Shown here in pieces: positions 29,792 to 38,756 of a stretch of DNA of 64,000 nucleotides (position 1 is the stretch's first letter; each line of letters starts with the position of its first letter). Source of the DNA: Roseibium album (lineage in GTDB: Bacteria > Pseudomonadota > Alphaproteobacteria > Rhizobiales > Stappiaceae); the NCBI GenBank assembly GCA_001404055.1, contig CXTY01000003.1:62001-126000 (forward strand), in the 5' to 3' direction. The translations under genes were made by a program, and so were the position numbers. The notes beneath the pieces are model-generated. The model made no database searches, had not been told where the DNA came from, and worked only from the letters and a program-made list of their open reading frames with translations.

Positions 29792-30257
29792 CGAACTCCC
29801 CACTTCGGTGCTCATCCAGCCTGCGAGACGTTGCGGCGCTCAGGTCGTCAGGCAGCCGTTCGAGGGCAAAAAAGGCGGCCTCCTCGATTTCAGCATTCGG
29901 CGAAAGGTAGTTTTCCGCTTCAGACCATGCCTGCAGTCGAAACAGACCGACATGATCACGGCCCGTCGCCTCTTCGTTTAGATAGATGTTGAGCAATTCC
30001 GGTTTGCCGCTTGCAGCGATACCGGCTTCTTCGTGGATCTCGCGGCAGGCTGCCTGACCCAGCGTCTCACCACTCTCGACACCGCCGCCGGGGAAATACC
30101 ACCCCGACAGGTAACTATGGCGGACGAGAAGAATGCGAGACTGGGTGTCTTCCACAATGACCCGAACACCAAGCGTGTATGGATTGCGGAGTAGCCCGAC
30201 ACCTTGAACCAGCTGCTTGGTCAAGCGCTTCGGCAAAAACGACAAAATCTTCAACAT
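29775..30257 (-). CDS. NUDIX hydrolase
   Basis: A 160-residue NUDIX protein. The box GGGVESGETLGQAACREIHEEAGI is intact (GX5EX7REUXEEXGU), after the strand HSYLSGWYFPG. The N-terminal 25 residues are basic and slightly amphipathic. The substrate is unknown. ATG at 30257 chosen, with AGCGGAAAA upstream; a TTG six codons earlier is less likely. A motif shared with another promoter region lies 46 bp upstream of the start. Confidence 0.87.
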   Translation of the reverse strand: MLKILSFLPKRLTKQLVQGVGLLRNPYTLGVRVIVEDTQSRILLVRHSYLSGWYFPGGGVESGETLGQAACREIHEEAGIAASGKPELLNIYLNEEATGRDHVGLFRLQAWSEAENYLSPNAEIEEAAFFALERLPDDLSAATSRRLDEHRSGEFAGGKW

Positions 30258-30452
30258 TTTTTTCCGCTTACCCAAATGACGTTCAGCCTGATTACTTCAG
30301 TAAACCTTTGTTAACCCATGCAATCCGCGCAGGGCTGCTAAACCATAATAACGCTCCTCATTCCGCATTGCGGTGCATATATATCAGGCAAGTTGATGAA
30401 TTCGAAGGCACTCAGGCACGGAGCCGAGGCCGGGGACACAAAGGAAAATGTC

Positions 30453-30569
30453 ATGTTGAGCGCATTGTTTGGAAAACGCCGTCGTCGCAACCACTACCAG
30501 TGGAAACCTGCTATCGATCTCAGCAACCCGCGCGTTGCTGCATCCCTGACAACCTTCCCGACCAACTAA
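30453..30569 (+). CDS. small basic protein, 38 residues, unknown
   Basis: A 38-codon open frame. The ATG has an AAGGA ribosome binding site eight bases upstream. The peptide MLSALFGKRRRRNHYQWKPA (first 20) has a run of four arginines and an aromatic segment; no homologue is recognised. It is followed 33 bp later by a second small gene and then by one strong terminator, which together suggest a genuine two-gene transcript. Real protein not proven. Confidence 0.6.
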   Translation: MLSALFGKRRRRNHYQWKPAIDLSNPRVAASLTTFPTN

Positions 30570-30602
30570 GGTCCGGATAAAAACACAAGCGGAGAGAATA
30601 TT

Positions 30603-30728
30603 ATGTTCGGGTTCGTAAATGTTGTTGGCGCGACGCTGCGCGAGAGTACGCGCACCGCACAAGGCAAGGGTTCCAAGGCGCTAAGGCCGGAACCGACTGC
30701 GAGCAAATTGGTCAAGGCAAAGGCCTGA
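30603..30728 (+). CDS. small basic protein, 41 residues, unknown
   Basis: A 41-codon frame preceded by GGAGAG seven to eight bases from the ATG. The peptide begins MFGFVNVVGATLRESTRTAQ and continues with a Lys-rich C-terminus (pI clearly basic). No family is recognised. The terminator begins 27 bp after its stop. Likely co-transcribed with the 38-residue gene. Confidence 0.6.
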   Translation: MFGFVNVVGATLRESTRTAQGKGSKALRPEPTASKLVKAKA

Positions 30729-30755
30729 TCTTCAAAAAAGTTCTGTACCGCTTTC

Positions 30756-30795
30756 AAAGCGCCGCGTTATTTTCTTGACGCGGCGCTTTTTGATT
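30756..30795 (+). terminator. Rho-independent terminator of the small-gene pair
   Basis: AAAGCGCCGCG and CGCGGCGCTTT form a perfect 11-bp stem with a 12-base loop, followed by TTTTTGATTT. It ends 15 bp before the start of the metallophosphoesterase gene, so that gene probably needs its own promoter inside or read-through. Confidence 0.92.
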
Positions 30796-30810
30796 TGAAG
30801 ATGCGCTCTC

Positions 30811-31755
30811 ATGTTCAAACTCGCGCATATCTCGGATCCACATCTCGGCCCCCTGCCAGATCCGAAGCTCCTTCAGCTTTTCTCGAAGCGCATTCTCGGC
30901 TACCTGAATTGGCAGCGTAACCGCTCCAAGATCATGGGTGCCAACTATCTTGAACAGCTCGTTGTAGACATGAAGTCCGCAGCACCGGACCATATCGCTG
31001 TCACCGGTGATCTGGTCAATATTGCGCTCCCCCTGGAAATCACCGGCGCTAGAGCCTGGCTCGAGGAGATTGGAGAACCCGAAGATGTCTCTGTCGTCCC
31101 TGGCAATCACGATGCTTATGTACCAGGCGCGTTTCGCAAGGCACGGAGTGCCTGGTGGCCCTACATGTGTGGTGACAACGAGGCAAACCTGACCGCCGCA
31201 AAAGCCCGCGAGGAAGCCACATTCCCATATGTCCGCAGGCGTGACGGCGTCGCCCTGATCGGCGTCACCACCGGTCGCGCAAGTGCTCCCTGGTTTGCCA
31301 CGGGACGGGTTGGCAGTGAACAGAGCAAACGCTTGCGGCAGATCCTTGAAGACCTCGGCAGGGAAGGCTTGTTCCGGGTTGTGATGCTCCATCACCCACC
31401 CTTCAGGCAGGCAACGCGCTGGCACAAACGCCTCTCCGATGCGTCAAGAGTGCGTACGGTTGTGAAACGCGCGGGTGCTGAGCTGATCCTTCACGGGCAT
31501 ACCCATATTGACAGTTTCGAGGCTATCGAAGGGCCAAACGGCCCCGTGGCCGTTGTCGGTGTGCCCTCTGCGACGAGCGCACCGGGCGGCAAAAAACCTG
31601 CGGCGCGTTATAACCTTTTCGAGATTGAAAAGACTGGCACCGGCTGGACCTGTCGCATGGAGGAACATGGATTTGAGGAACCCAACACCCCAGTGAGGCT
31701 CCTGGTCGAGCGGCAGGTGGAGATTCCAAAACGTTCCAAGGACTTTGCCCTGTAA
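30811..31755 (+). CDS. metallophosphoesterase
   Basis: A 314-residue calcineurin-like phosphoesterase. Metal ligands are in HISDPHLG, VTGDLVN, VVPGNHDAY, LHHPPFR and LHGHTHID. These fit class III cyclic-nucleotide or phosphodiester hydrolases, but the substrate is unknown. The start overlaps no gene; the closest ribosome-binding candidate is GAAG, so initiation may be weak. Convergent with the following tail-anchored gene. Confidence 0.88.
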   Translation: MFKLAHISDPHLGPLPDPKLLQLFSKRILGYLNWQRNRSKIMGANYLEQLVVDMKSAAPDHIAVTGDLVNIALPLEITGARAWLEEIGEPEDVSVVPGNHDAYVPGAFRKARSAWWPYMCGDNEANLTAAKAREEATFPYVRRRDGVALIGVTTGRASAPWFATGRVGSEQSKRLRQILEDLGREGLFRVVMLHHPPFRQATRWHKRLSDASRVRTVVKRAGAELILHGHTHIDSFEAIEGPNGPVAVVGVPSATSAPGGKKPAARYNLFEIEKTGTGWTCRMEEHGFEEPNTPVRLLVERQVEIPKRSKDFAL

Positions 31756-31773
31756 AAGATCTTTCTTTTACAG
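31750..31773. terminator. AT-rich hairpin between convergent genes
   Basis: CTGTAAAAGA and TCTTTTACAG form a perfect 10-bp stem with a 4-base loop overlapping the metallophosphoesterase stop codon and 13 bp from the end of the facing gene. A likely bidirectional terminator. Confidence 0.65.
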
Positions 31774-31786
31774 TTAGTCTCGAAAA

Positions 31787-32368
31787 TTAGAGCGGATTGG
31801 CGAACCAGGCAAAAGCAATCAGTGCGACGATACCGGCGGCAATGCCAATTCCGAATGCTCCAACGACCGCCAACCACGGCGTCTTGCTTTCCTTGACCCT
31901 CACAACCTGGGAGTCCAGGGCCACCTGCCGCAAGCGGTTGTTCAGCCAATCGCCTTCCAATGCCTTTTCGCGCTCAATCACACGTTCTGCAATATATTCG
32001 GTCAGGCAATCGGCCATATCGTCGATATTCGCGGTTTCCAGAATAACAACCCGGCCAAGTCGTGTGTCTTTCAGAAAACGGTATGTTCGCCGGTCGCCGC
32101 CAACCGCAACATGGCTCGTTGCATCGATCCAGAGCCGCGGTGTCGAACCGGCTATGATCTGCAGAGAGAACTGATCATCGTCTTCTGGAATTTCCTTGAA
32201 GACATCCTTCAGCTCATCGGCGAGCATGTCCAACCGGGCTCGCTCTGTATCTTGTAACTCAACCACCACGTCCGAGCGTTCAACTTCGCCAAGCTGAACT
32301 TTACGGATCGCATCGCGCAAAGACCGCATGCGCGTATGTGGGACAACGTTATCCTGCATTTCAGACAT
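31787..32368 (-). CDS. tail-anchored protein of unknown function
   Basis: A 193-residue protein, family not recognised. Residues 1-160 are soluble and charged (RSLRDAIRKVQLGEVERSDVV), and the last about 25 residues form one hydrophobic helix (WLAVVGAFGIGIAAGIVALIAFAWF), giving a C-terminal membrane anchor with a cytoplasmic body. The sequence looks conserved in style and uses an ordinary codon pattern. Divergent from mtnA. Confidence 0.75.
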   Translation of the reverse strand: MSEMQDNVVPHTRMRSLRDAIRKVQLGEVERSDVVVELQDTERARLDMLADELKDVFKEIPEDDDQFSLQIIAGSTPRLWIDATSHVAVGGDRRTYRFLKDTRLGRVVILETANIDDMADCLTEYIAERVIEREKALEGDWLNNRLRQVALDSQVVRVKESKTPWLAVVGAFGIGIAAGIVALIAFAWFANPL

Positions 32369-32598
32369 GACGCGTCTGATCTCCGTTCTTACGCCTTTGG
32401 TGAATCAATTCTTAACCGACTCTAGCTGCTCCGATACAGGCACGTGGCCTTTACCTTAGAGCTATCCACTGGCATTGATCCGAATATGGTTAACAAAGGT
32501 TAAGAGATTTTTCACACTGAGGCCAGCACAGCCTGCTAGCCACTGCCATATTCATGGGTTATGCAAAGACAAATTGCGGCTTTCCTGGAGAACGCGTC

Positions 32599-33705
32599 AT
32601 GAATGTGGACGGCAAGAAGTATCGTACGATCTGGCTTTCTGAGGACGGTGCCTCCGTCGAAATCATTGACCAGACCAAATTTCCATATTCATTTGAGACG
32701 ATGAAACTCCACACAATGGAAGATGCGGCGCACGCAATTCGCGTGATGCAGGTGCGCGGTGCTCCTCTGATCGGCGCGACAGCTGCCTATGGTGTTGCCT
32801 TGGCCATGCGCGAAAATTCATCCGACGATGCACTCCACGCCGCCTGTTCTGCCCTTCTGGAAACCCGGCCGACAGCCGTCAACCTTCACTGGGCACTGGA
32901 CAAGGCCCGTAAATCACTCATCCAGGTTGCTCCGGAAACGCGCGCCGAGGCTGCTTTTGTACTTGCCAACGACATCTGCGATGAGGACATTGCGATCAAC
33001 ATGGCCATCGGCATGCATGGCATGGAGTTGATAGCCGCCATTGCCCGGACGAAGCGTGAGGGCGAAGCGGTCAACATTTTAACCCATTGCAACGCTGGCT
33101 GGCTGGCAACTGTTGACTGGGGAACAGCAACAGCACCTGTCTACATGTCTCATGATGGCGGCATTCCGGTTCATGTCTGGGTGGACGAAACACGCCCGCG
33201 AAATCAGGGAGCGTTTCTGACGGCATGGGAACTCGGCCACCATGGCGTTCCCCACACTGTCATCGTCGACAATGCGGGCGGCCATCTGATGCAGCATGGT
33301 GAAGTCGACATGGTCATCACCGGCACCGACCGCACGACGGCAACAGGTGATGTCTGCAACAAGATCGGCACCTATCTGAAAGCACTGGCAGCACGAGACA
33401 ACGACGTGCCCTTCTATGTCGCTCTTCCCTCACCAACGATCGATTTTTCGCTCTCTGACGGCGTACACCAAATACCGATAGAAGAGCGTAGCGGCGACGA
33501 AGTCAGCCGGATGACCGGTCGCACAGACAGCGGTACAGTTGAAACCATCAATATTGTCGCCGAGGGCTCGGGGGTTGGAAACCCTGCCTTTGATGTCACA
33601 CCCGCGCGCCTGGTGACCGGTCTGATCACCGAGCGCGGTGTGCTTTCAGCAAACCGCCAATCGATAGCCACAGCGTTTCCGGAACGGGTGAAAGTCAGCG
33701 CGTAA
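32599..33705 (+). CDS. mtnA: S-methyl-5-thioribose-1-phosphate isomerase
   Basis: A 368-residue enzyme of the eIF2B-like family that isomerises methylthioribose-1-phosphate to methylthioribulose-1-phosphate in methionine salvage. Visible blocks: [36 protein letters not shown] (catalytic cysteine), [42 protein letters not shown] (catalytic aspartate) and the C-terminal [20 protein letters not shown]. The ATG at 32599 with CTGGAG upstream is preferred to one 15 codons earlier. Confidence 0.95.
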   Translation: MNVDGKKYRTIWLSEDGASVEIIDQTKFPYSFETMKLHTMEDAAHAIRVMQVRGAPLIGATAAYGVALAMRENSSDDALHAACSALLETRPTAVNLHWALDKARKSLIQVAPETRAEAAFVLANDICDEDIAINMAIGMHGMELIAAIARTKREGEAVNILTHCNAGWLATVDWGTATAPVYMSHDGGIPVHVWVDETRPRNQGAFLTAWELGHHGVPHTVIVDNAGGHLMQHGEVDMVITGTDRTTATGDVCNKIGTYLKALAARDNDVPFYVALPSPTIDFSLSDGVHQIPIEERSGDEVSRMTGRTDSGTVETINIVAEGSGVGNPAFDVTPARLVTGLITERGVLSANRQSIATAFPERVKVSA

Positions 33706-33713
33706 GCGCTGGA

Positions 33714-34328
33714 TCATTTATCCAAAACAGGCACATGCGGCGCCTTGTCAGCACTGTACAGCCCTGCAAGGCGCGGATCGTCGGCGACTTCGATTGCGCG
33801 CTTATAGGGCTTGAAGCCGCAGGACATGTAGAACTTCAGCGCCTGGGGACTGTCCCCGGTGCAAGTATGCACCCAATGCCTTTTGGTCTCCGGACGCGCC
33901 CAGACCATGTCCAGCGCCTGCGCCATCAGCCAGCGACCAATTCCGCCGCCGATTGCCTCTGGTGTCAAACCGAAATATGCAAGTTCGGGTTCAGCCGGGT
34001 TGCTGTAATCGAGTTCAAGCATTCCAACAGGCTTGCCGTTGAGCATCGGCAGGAAGTTTTCCCGCGTCGGTTCAGCCAGCATCTGCTCAAGCGCATCGTC
34101 TGTCATCGTCAGCCGCCCGAACCAGATCCAGTCCTCTCCCACTTGCCGGAACAGTTTCTTGTACGCATCCGCCTTTGGCGCGGTCCATCGTTCAAGCGAA
34201 ATGTCGTCTCGCTCAACAGCAAGAGGCTTGTTCGGGGCGCTCAGCATTTCAAGAAATGTCACGACAAACGCGACCTTGCCATCGGGCACATCCGTGTAGC
34301 CATCCAGATCAAGTTTCTGCCCAGACAT
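33714..34328 (-). CDS. GNAT family N-acetyltransferase
   Basis: A 204-residue acyltransferase. The acetyl-CoA block is LAYFGLTPEAIGGGIGRWLMAQALDMVW, with the typical C-terminal strand VHTCTGDSPQALKFYMSCGFKPYKRAIE. It belongs to a group seen in Rhizobiales; the substrate is unknown. GGAGGT precedes the ATG. Convergent with mtnA, 8 bp apart. Confidence 0.88.
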   Translation of the reverse strand: MSGQKLDLDGYTDVPDGKVAFVVTFLEMLSAPNKPLAVERDDISLERWTAPKADAYKKLFRQVGEDWIWFGRLTMTDDALEQMLAEPTRENFLPMLNGKPVGMLELDYSNPAEPELAYFGLTPEAIGGGIGRWLMAQALDMVWARPETKRHWVHTCTGDSPQALKFYMSCGFKPYKRAIEVADDPRLAGLYSADKAPHVPVLDK

Positions 34329-34415
34329 GAGACCTCCATAAACTGAAACCTACTCAGGCGGCAATATCAGTTGATCTGCCAGACACCAAGTGGCCAATTC
34401 GCGTATTGCGAATTG

Positions 34416-34430
34416 TTAACGCGTAATTAA
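34416..34430 (+). promoter_or_regulatory. perfect CtrA box TTAA-N7-TTAA
   Basis: TTAACGCGTAATTAA matches the CtrA consensus TTAA-N7-TTAA exactly, 44 bp upstream of the 91-residue gene. It is also 88 bp upstream of the divergent acetyltransferase start. The short gap to the first ATG fits a CtrA site over a -35 region. Confidence 0.7.
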
Positions 34431-34474
34431 CCATGGTTTGAGAGAGTGGAGACGTATCCAGGAAAGATGCGATT

Positions 34475-34750
34475 ATGCCAAAAGTTGGAAATTACGTACA
34501 ACGCGACTACCACAGCAAATTCAGCTCGAAGCGCAAGTCGAGATGGTCCAGCTATAACAAGGCTTGGAGCGAGAAGCGTGCCAGCGGGATTCAAAAATCT
34601 CAGCAACTTCGTCAAATGGCATACAACATCAGCTCGATAACCACGCAGGCCTCTCAAGCCAACACATCCTTATTGATGCAAAGCCGTGGTACGCAGGGAG
34701 TTTACGCCAATCCGACCGCGGTCATGTCCCGCGTCAATGTTCTGGTATAA
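34475..34750 (+). CDS. small protein under a CtrA box, facing flhA
   Basis: A 91-residue protein with no family recognised. It is basic at the N-terminus (MPKVGNYVQRDYHSKFSSKR) and Ser/Gln/Asn rich in the C-terminal half (ISSITTQASQANTSLLMQSR), which looks helical or coiled. ATG at 34475 has AGGAAAG nine bases upstream. Convergent with flhA, and the only gene in this region with its own CtrA site, so a flagellar or cell-cycle role is a reasonable inference. Confidence 0.75.
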   Translation: MPKVGNYVQRDYHSKFSSKRKSRWSSYNKAWSEKRASGIQKSQQLRQMAYNISSITTQASQANTSLLMQSRGTQGVYANPTAVMSRVNVLV

Positions 34751-34791
34751 ACGCTCCACGAATTTCGCTTCTATTTTCAGAAGGTGCCTTC

Positions 34792-36969
34792 TCAGACTGA
34801 GCCGATCGTTTTCAGCTTGACCCGCGGATGAACCTCGGCCTGGCTCATGATCGTTGTATGCGCGCGGAAACGCTCGACGATCGAGCGCACGAACGGCCGT
34901 GTCTGTGGTGATGTCAGCAACACCGGCACTTCGCCCTGCCCTGCAGCTTCCTCAAACGCATCGCGCACCTTGCCGACAAATTCCTGCAGCTTGCTCGGCT
35001 GCATCGCCAGCTGCCTGTCATCTCCGTCTCCGACGATGGATTCCAGGAATGCCTGCTCCCATTGTGGCGACAGCGCAATCAGCGGCAGGTAACCACCGGG
35101 AGCCAGGTTGGCAGCGCAGATCTGACGTCCAAGCCGCGTGCGCACATGCTCAGCAATCGTATCAGTATTGCGTGTCATGCCGGTTGCCTCGGAAACGCCC
35201 TCCAGGATCGTGCCGAGATCGCGAATGGAGATGCGTTCCGTGAGCAATGCCTGCAGAACGCGCTGGAGACCGGAAACCGTAATCTGCGATGGGACGAGAT
35301 CTTCGACCAGTTTGGCCTGCTCGCCCTGAAGTTCCTTCAGAAGTTTCTGGACGTCGCCATAGGTGAGAAGTTCGCTGATGTTGCCCTTGATTGTCTCGGT
35401 CAGATGCGTGGACAGAACCGTAGCCGGATCGACCACGGTATAGCCGCGCAGGGAGGCATCTTCGCGATATTGGGCTTCGACCCAGGTAGCTGGCAGACCA
35501 AATGTCGGCTCCGTGGTATGGGTTCCCGGCAGTTTAACCTGACCGCCCGCCGGATCCATGACCATGTAATGGTTCGGATAAAGAATGCCGCGCCCGGCTT
35601 CAACTTCCTTGACCTTGATGACATAGTCATTGGCACCGAGCTGAATGTTATCAAGGATACGAACCGGCGGCATGATCACGCCCATATCTCCGGCGACCTG
35701 ACGACGCAACGCCTTGATCTGCTCGGTCAGAACATCGTTTTCGCCCTGGGCCTTGCCATTGATCAGCGGCAGCAATGCATACCCAAGCTCAATGCGCAGC
35801 TCATCCATCTTGAGCGCATCTGTGATCGGTGGCTCAGGCAGTGGTTTCGGCGCGGCCTCGATAGCCTTCTTCTGCTCGACTTTGACCGCTTCCTGTTTTT
35901 TCTTCTGTCCGACCTGATACGCCACGTAACCGGCAACGCCTGCAAGGCCAAGAAACGGGATCATCGGCATTCCGGGAAGCAATGCCAGGACCACCATGAC
36001 CGCAGCCGACATGCCGAGCGCTCTGGGATATCCCGTAAACTGACTTGTAAGAGCCTTGTCCGCAGCTCCGTGCACACCGGCCTTGGAAACAAGAAGACCG
36101 GCAGCCGTCGATACGATTAGCGCCGGGATCTGCGAAACCAGACCGTCACCGATTGTTAGAAGCGTGTAGTTGTTGGCCGCTTCCGAGAAGGACAGATCCA
36201 TCTGGGCGACACCAATAAAAATCCCGCCGAGAATATTGATGAAGGTGATCAGCAGTCCGGCAATCGCGTCGCCGCGAACGAACTTCGAGGCACCGTCCAT
36301 GGCACCGAAAAACGAACTTTCATCTTCAAGCGCCTTGCGCCGCGTCTTGGCCTCGTTTTCATCGATCAAGCCCGCAGACAAGTCGGCATCGATCGCCATT
36401 TGCTTGCCCGGCATCGCATCAAGCGTAAAACGCGCGGCAACTTCCGCAATACGGCCAGAACCTTTCGTGATCACCACGAAGTTCACAATTACCAGGATCG
36501 CAAAGACAATAATCCCGATGACGAAATTCCCGCCCATTACGAGATTGCCGAACGACTGAATGACATTACCGGCAGCTGCCGTACCTTCATGACCATTGGC
36601 CAGGATCAGGCGCGTTGATGCGATGTTGAGGCCGAGCCGCAACATCGTCGCAATCAGCAGAACGGTCGGAAAAGACGAGAACTCCAGAGGTCTCTGGATA
36701 AAGAGCCCGGTCATCAACACCATGACCGAAAAGATGATCGAGACAGCCAGGAACATGTCCAGCATCATCGGCGGCATTGGAAGGATGAGCAGCGTGAGGA
36801 TCACCAGAATACCGGTCGCCAGACCGACGTCGCCTCTGCGCAACGTATCGATCAGTTCCCGCACGCTCGGCAGGCCGGACATGGCTGGTCCCGGCTGCGC
36901 CGCCGCTACCTGCTGCTCCTGTGCGGGCCCTGTCGACCCTTGCTGTCCACCTGCTGCCGTGTCCGACAT
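34792..36969 (-). CDS. flhA: flagellar export apparatus protein FlhA
   Basis: A 725-residue inner-membrane ring component of the flagellar type III export gate. About eight helices lie in residues 50-370, with the conserved cytoplasmic FHIPEP-like loop region GSGRIAEVAARFTLDAMPGKQMAIDADLSAGLIDE. The C-terminal cytoplasmic domain (about 390-725) binds chaperone-substrate complexes. Last gene of the fliF operon direction; usual neighbours fliR and flhB are not next to it here. Confidence 0.96.
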   Translation of the reverse strand: MSDTAAGGQQGSTGPAQEQQVAAAQPGPAMSGLPSVRELIDTLRRGDVGLATGILVILTLLILPMPPMMLDMFLAVSIIFSVMVLMTGLFIQRPLEFSSFPTVLLIATMLRLGLNIASTRLILANGHEGTAAAGNVIQSFGNLVMGGNFVIGIIVFAILVIVNFVVITKGSGRIAEVAARFTLDAMPGKQMAIDADLSAGLIDENEAKTRRKALEDESSFFGAMDGASKFVRGDAIAGLLITFINILGGIFIGVAQMDLSFSEAANNYTLLTIGDGLVSQIPALIVSTAAGLLVSKAGVHGAADKALTSQFTGYPRALGMSAAVMVVLALLPGMPMIPFLGLAGVAGYVAYQVGQKKKQEAVKVEQKKAIEAAPKPLPEPPITDALKMDELRIELGYALLPLINGKAQGENDVLTEQIKALRRQVAGDMGVIMPPVRILDNIQLGANDYVIKVKEVEAGRGILYPNHYMVMDPAGGQVKLPGTHTTEPTFGLPATWVEAQYREDASLRGYTVVDPATVLSTHLTETIKGNISELLTYGDVQKLLKELQGEQAKLVEDLVPSQITVSGLQRVLQALLTERISIRDLGTILEGVSEATGMTRNTDTIAEHVRTRLGRQICAANLAPGGYLPLIALSPQWEQAFLESIVGDGDDRQLAMQPSKLQEFVGKVRDAFEEAAGQGEVPVLLTSPQTRPFVRSIVERFRAHTTIMSQAEVHPRVKLKTIGSV

Positions 36970-37055
36970 TTCTTCTTCCGGTTCTAAAAATCAGCGCCCG
37001 TCGTCAGTTCTTGCGGCGCCTTTTATCAATCAGTTCTGATTTGCTGCTTCTTGCG

Positions 37056-38408
37056 TCATGCGCGGGCTTCGCCGGGGTTTGGCACGCTCAAGCCTTCGTC
37101 GGTGTATTGATTGAGTTTGTTGCGCAAAGTACGGATCGATATCCCAAGGATCTTCGCTGTATGTGTCCGATTTCCCAGGCAGTGATCCAGCGTGTCCAGA
37201 ATGAGATCACGTTCCACATCTGCGACAGTTCGCCCGACGAGCGAACGCGTGACAACCTCTGCAGTTTGAGCAGCCCGCTCTGCCGGCCCTCTTGCCACCT
37301 GCAAAGGTGTCCCGTCCGGCATGCGGATCGCCTCAACGCCGATTTCTTCGCCCGAGGCCAGAAGAATGGCCCGGTGCATGGTGTTTTCCAGTTCACGAAC
37401 GTTGCCGGGCCAGGGATTGGTGGTCAGCGCCTGCCTTGCCTCGACTGACAACGGACGCTCGGGCACACCATTTGCTTCCGAGTAGTGTTTGATGAAGAAC
37501 TGCGCGAGCTCCATGACGTCAGCCGGACGCTCACGCAAAGCCGGAATTTTCAGGTTCACGACATTCAGGCGGAACAGAAGATCTTCCCGGAACTGTCCCT
37601 GACGCACGCTCTCCGCAAGGTCCCGGTTCGACGTTGCCAGAATACGAATATTGACCGGAACCGGCCGGGTTCCACCGACGCGATCGATCACCCGTTCCTG
37701 AATCGCCCGTAGTAGCTTGGCCTGGAGGCGAACATCCATTTCGGATATTTCGTCCAGCAGAAGCGTTCCGCCGTCTGCCTCTTCAAATTTACCTATCCGG
37801 CGCGCGACAGCACCGGTGAAGGCGCCTTTCTCGTGACCGAACAGTTCGGATTCCAGAAGGTGTTCCGGGATTGCCGCACAGTTGATGGAAATGAAAGATT
37901 TGGAGGCACGGTTGGAGCTGGCGTGCACATGCCGGGCGATCACTTCCTTACCGGTGCCAGATTCACCGGTAATCAGAACGGAAGCATCAGAAGGGGCGAC
38001 CTGCTCAGCCAGTTTGACAACGGCAGCCATCGCATCATCGCGGTAGATCAGGTCACCGCGCTCTTGCGCAACAGCAGCAAGAACTGCAGCAATCAACTCC
38101 GGATCAGGCGGGAGCGGAATATACTCCTTAGCGCCAGCCCTGATGGCCGAGACTGCAGCTTGTGCGTCGGTTTCAACACCACAAGCCACGACAGGGACAT
38201 GAACCCGTTCGTCCTGAAGCTTGTTAATGAGCCCCGCGATATCCAGATGAACCTCAACCATCATGAGGTCCGCCCCGCGACCGGAACGAAGAACCTTCAG
38301 CGCGCCTTCAATATCGTCAGCATGGGTGACCTTGGCGCCGCCCTGCATTGCAATTTTCGAGGCTGTTGTCAGCTGGCCGCCCAGCGTTCCGACAATTAAC
38401 AGACGCAT
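37056..38408 (-). CDS. flbD: sigma-54-dependent flagellar activator FlbD
   Basis: A 450-residue NtrC-type enhancer-binding protein, Caulobacter FlbD type, that drives late flagellar genes and represses early ones such as fliF. Layout: receiver-like domain (1-120), AAA+ domain with GESGTGKE, the sigma-54 loop GAFTGA, Walker B GGTLLLDEISEMD, and a C-terminal Fis-type helix-turn-helix (AKILGISIRTLRNKL). At the usual phosphoacceptor site there is Glu (E52), and the acidic pair near the N-terminus is missing, so classical phosphorylation is unlikely; in Caulobacter FliX controls FlbD instead. Confidence 0.95.
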   Translation of the reverse strand: MRLLIVGTLGGQLTTASKIAMQGGAKVTHADDIEGALKVLRSGRGADLMMVEVHLDIAGLINKLQDERVHVPVVACGVETDAQAAVSAIRAGAKEYIPLPPDPELIAAVLAAVAQERGDLIYRDDAMAAVVKLAEQVAPSDASVLITGESGTGKEVIARHVHASSNRASKSFISINCAAIPEHLLESELFGHEKGAFTGAVARRIGKFEEADGGTLLLDEISEMDVRLQAKLLRAIQERVIDRVGGTRPVPVNIRILATSNRDLAESVRQGQFREDLLFRLNVVNLKIPALRERPADVMELAQFFIKHYSEANGVPERPLSVEARQALTTNPWPGNVRELENTMHRAILLASGEEIGVEAIRMPDGTPLQVARGPAERAAQTAEVVTRSLVGRTVADVERDLILDTLDHCLGNRTHTAKILGISIRTLRNKLNQYTDEGLSVPNPGEARA

Positions 38409-38420
38409 CCGTACCCTTCC

Positions 38421-38756
38421 CTATCGGTCGGTCTTGATGATTTCCGTCATCGTCACACCGAGTTTATCCTCGACAAGGACAACCTCGCCGCGTGCAACAA
38501 GCCGGTCATTCACGTAAATATCAATCGCTTCGCCGACCTTGCGGTCAAGCTCCAGAACAGTTCCCGAAGCAAGTTTCAAAAGGTCGGAGACGTGCATCTT
38601 CGAATGTCCCAGAACGGCAGAAATCCGAACCGGGACATCAAAAACCGCTTCCAGATCTGCAGCGGACTGGGGTGCAACGATGTCCTCTTCTTCGAGGCTC
38701 CGCTGCGGCACTTCCAGCTCATCGAGCGGAAGGTTTGTGTCTTGTTCGTCGCTCAT
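38421..38756 (-). CDS. fliN: flagellar motor switch protein FliN
   Basis: A 111-residue C-ring protein. The N-terminal 30 residues are acidic and variable; the SpoA domain follows (VFDVPVRISAVLGHSKMHVSDLLKLASGTVLELDRKVGE and VNDRLVARGEVVLVEDKLGVTMTEI). The start ATG overlaps the fliH stop by 4 bases (ATGA type), so translation is coupled. 12 bp before flbD. Confidence 0.95.
   Translation of the reverse strand: MSDEQDTNLPLDELEVPQRSLEEEDIVAPQSAADLEAVFDVPVRISAVLGHSKMHVSDLLKLASGTVLELDRKVGEAIDIYVNDRLVARGEVVLVEDKLGVTMTEIIKTDR

Noticed and set aside
32489-32503. TTAACAAAGGTTAA as a CtrA box
   Set aside because: The halves are six bases apart rather than seven; kept only as a shared unknown motif.
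35062-36120. 352-codon plus-strand frame
   Set aside because: It is antisense to flhA and lacks a ribosome binding site.
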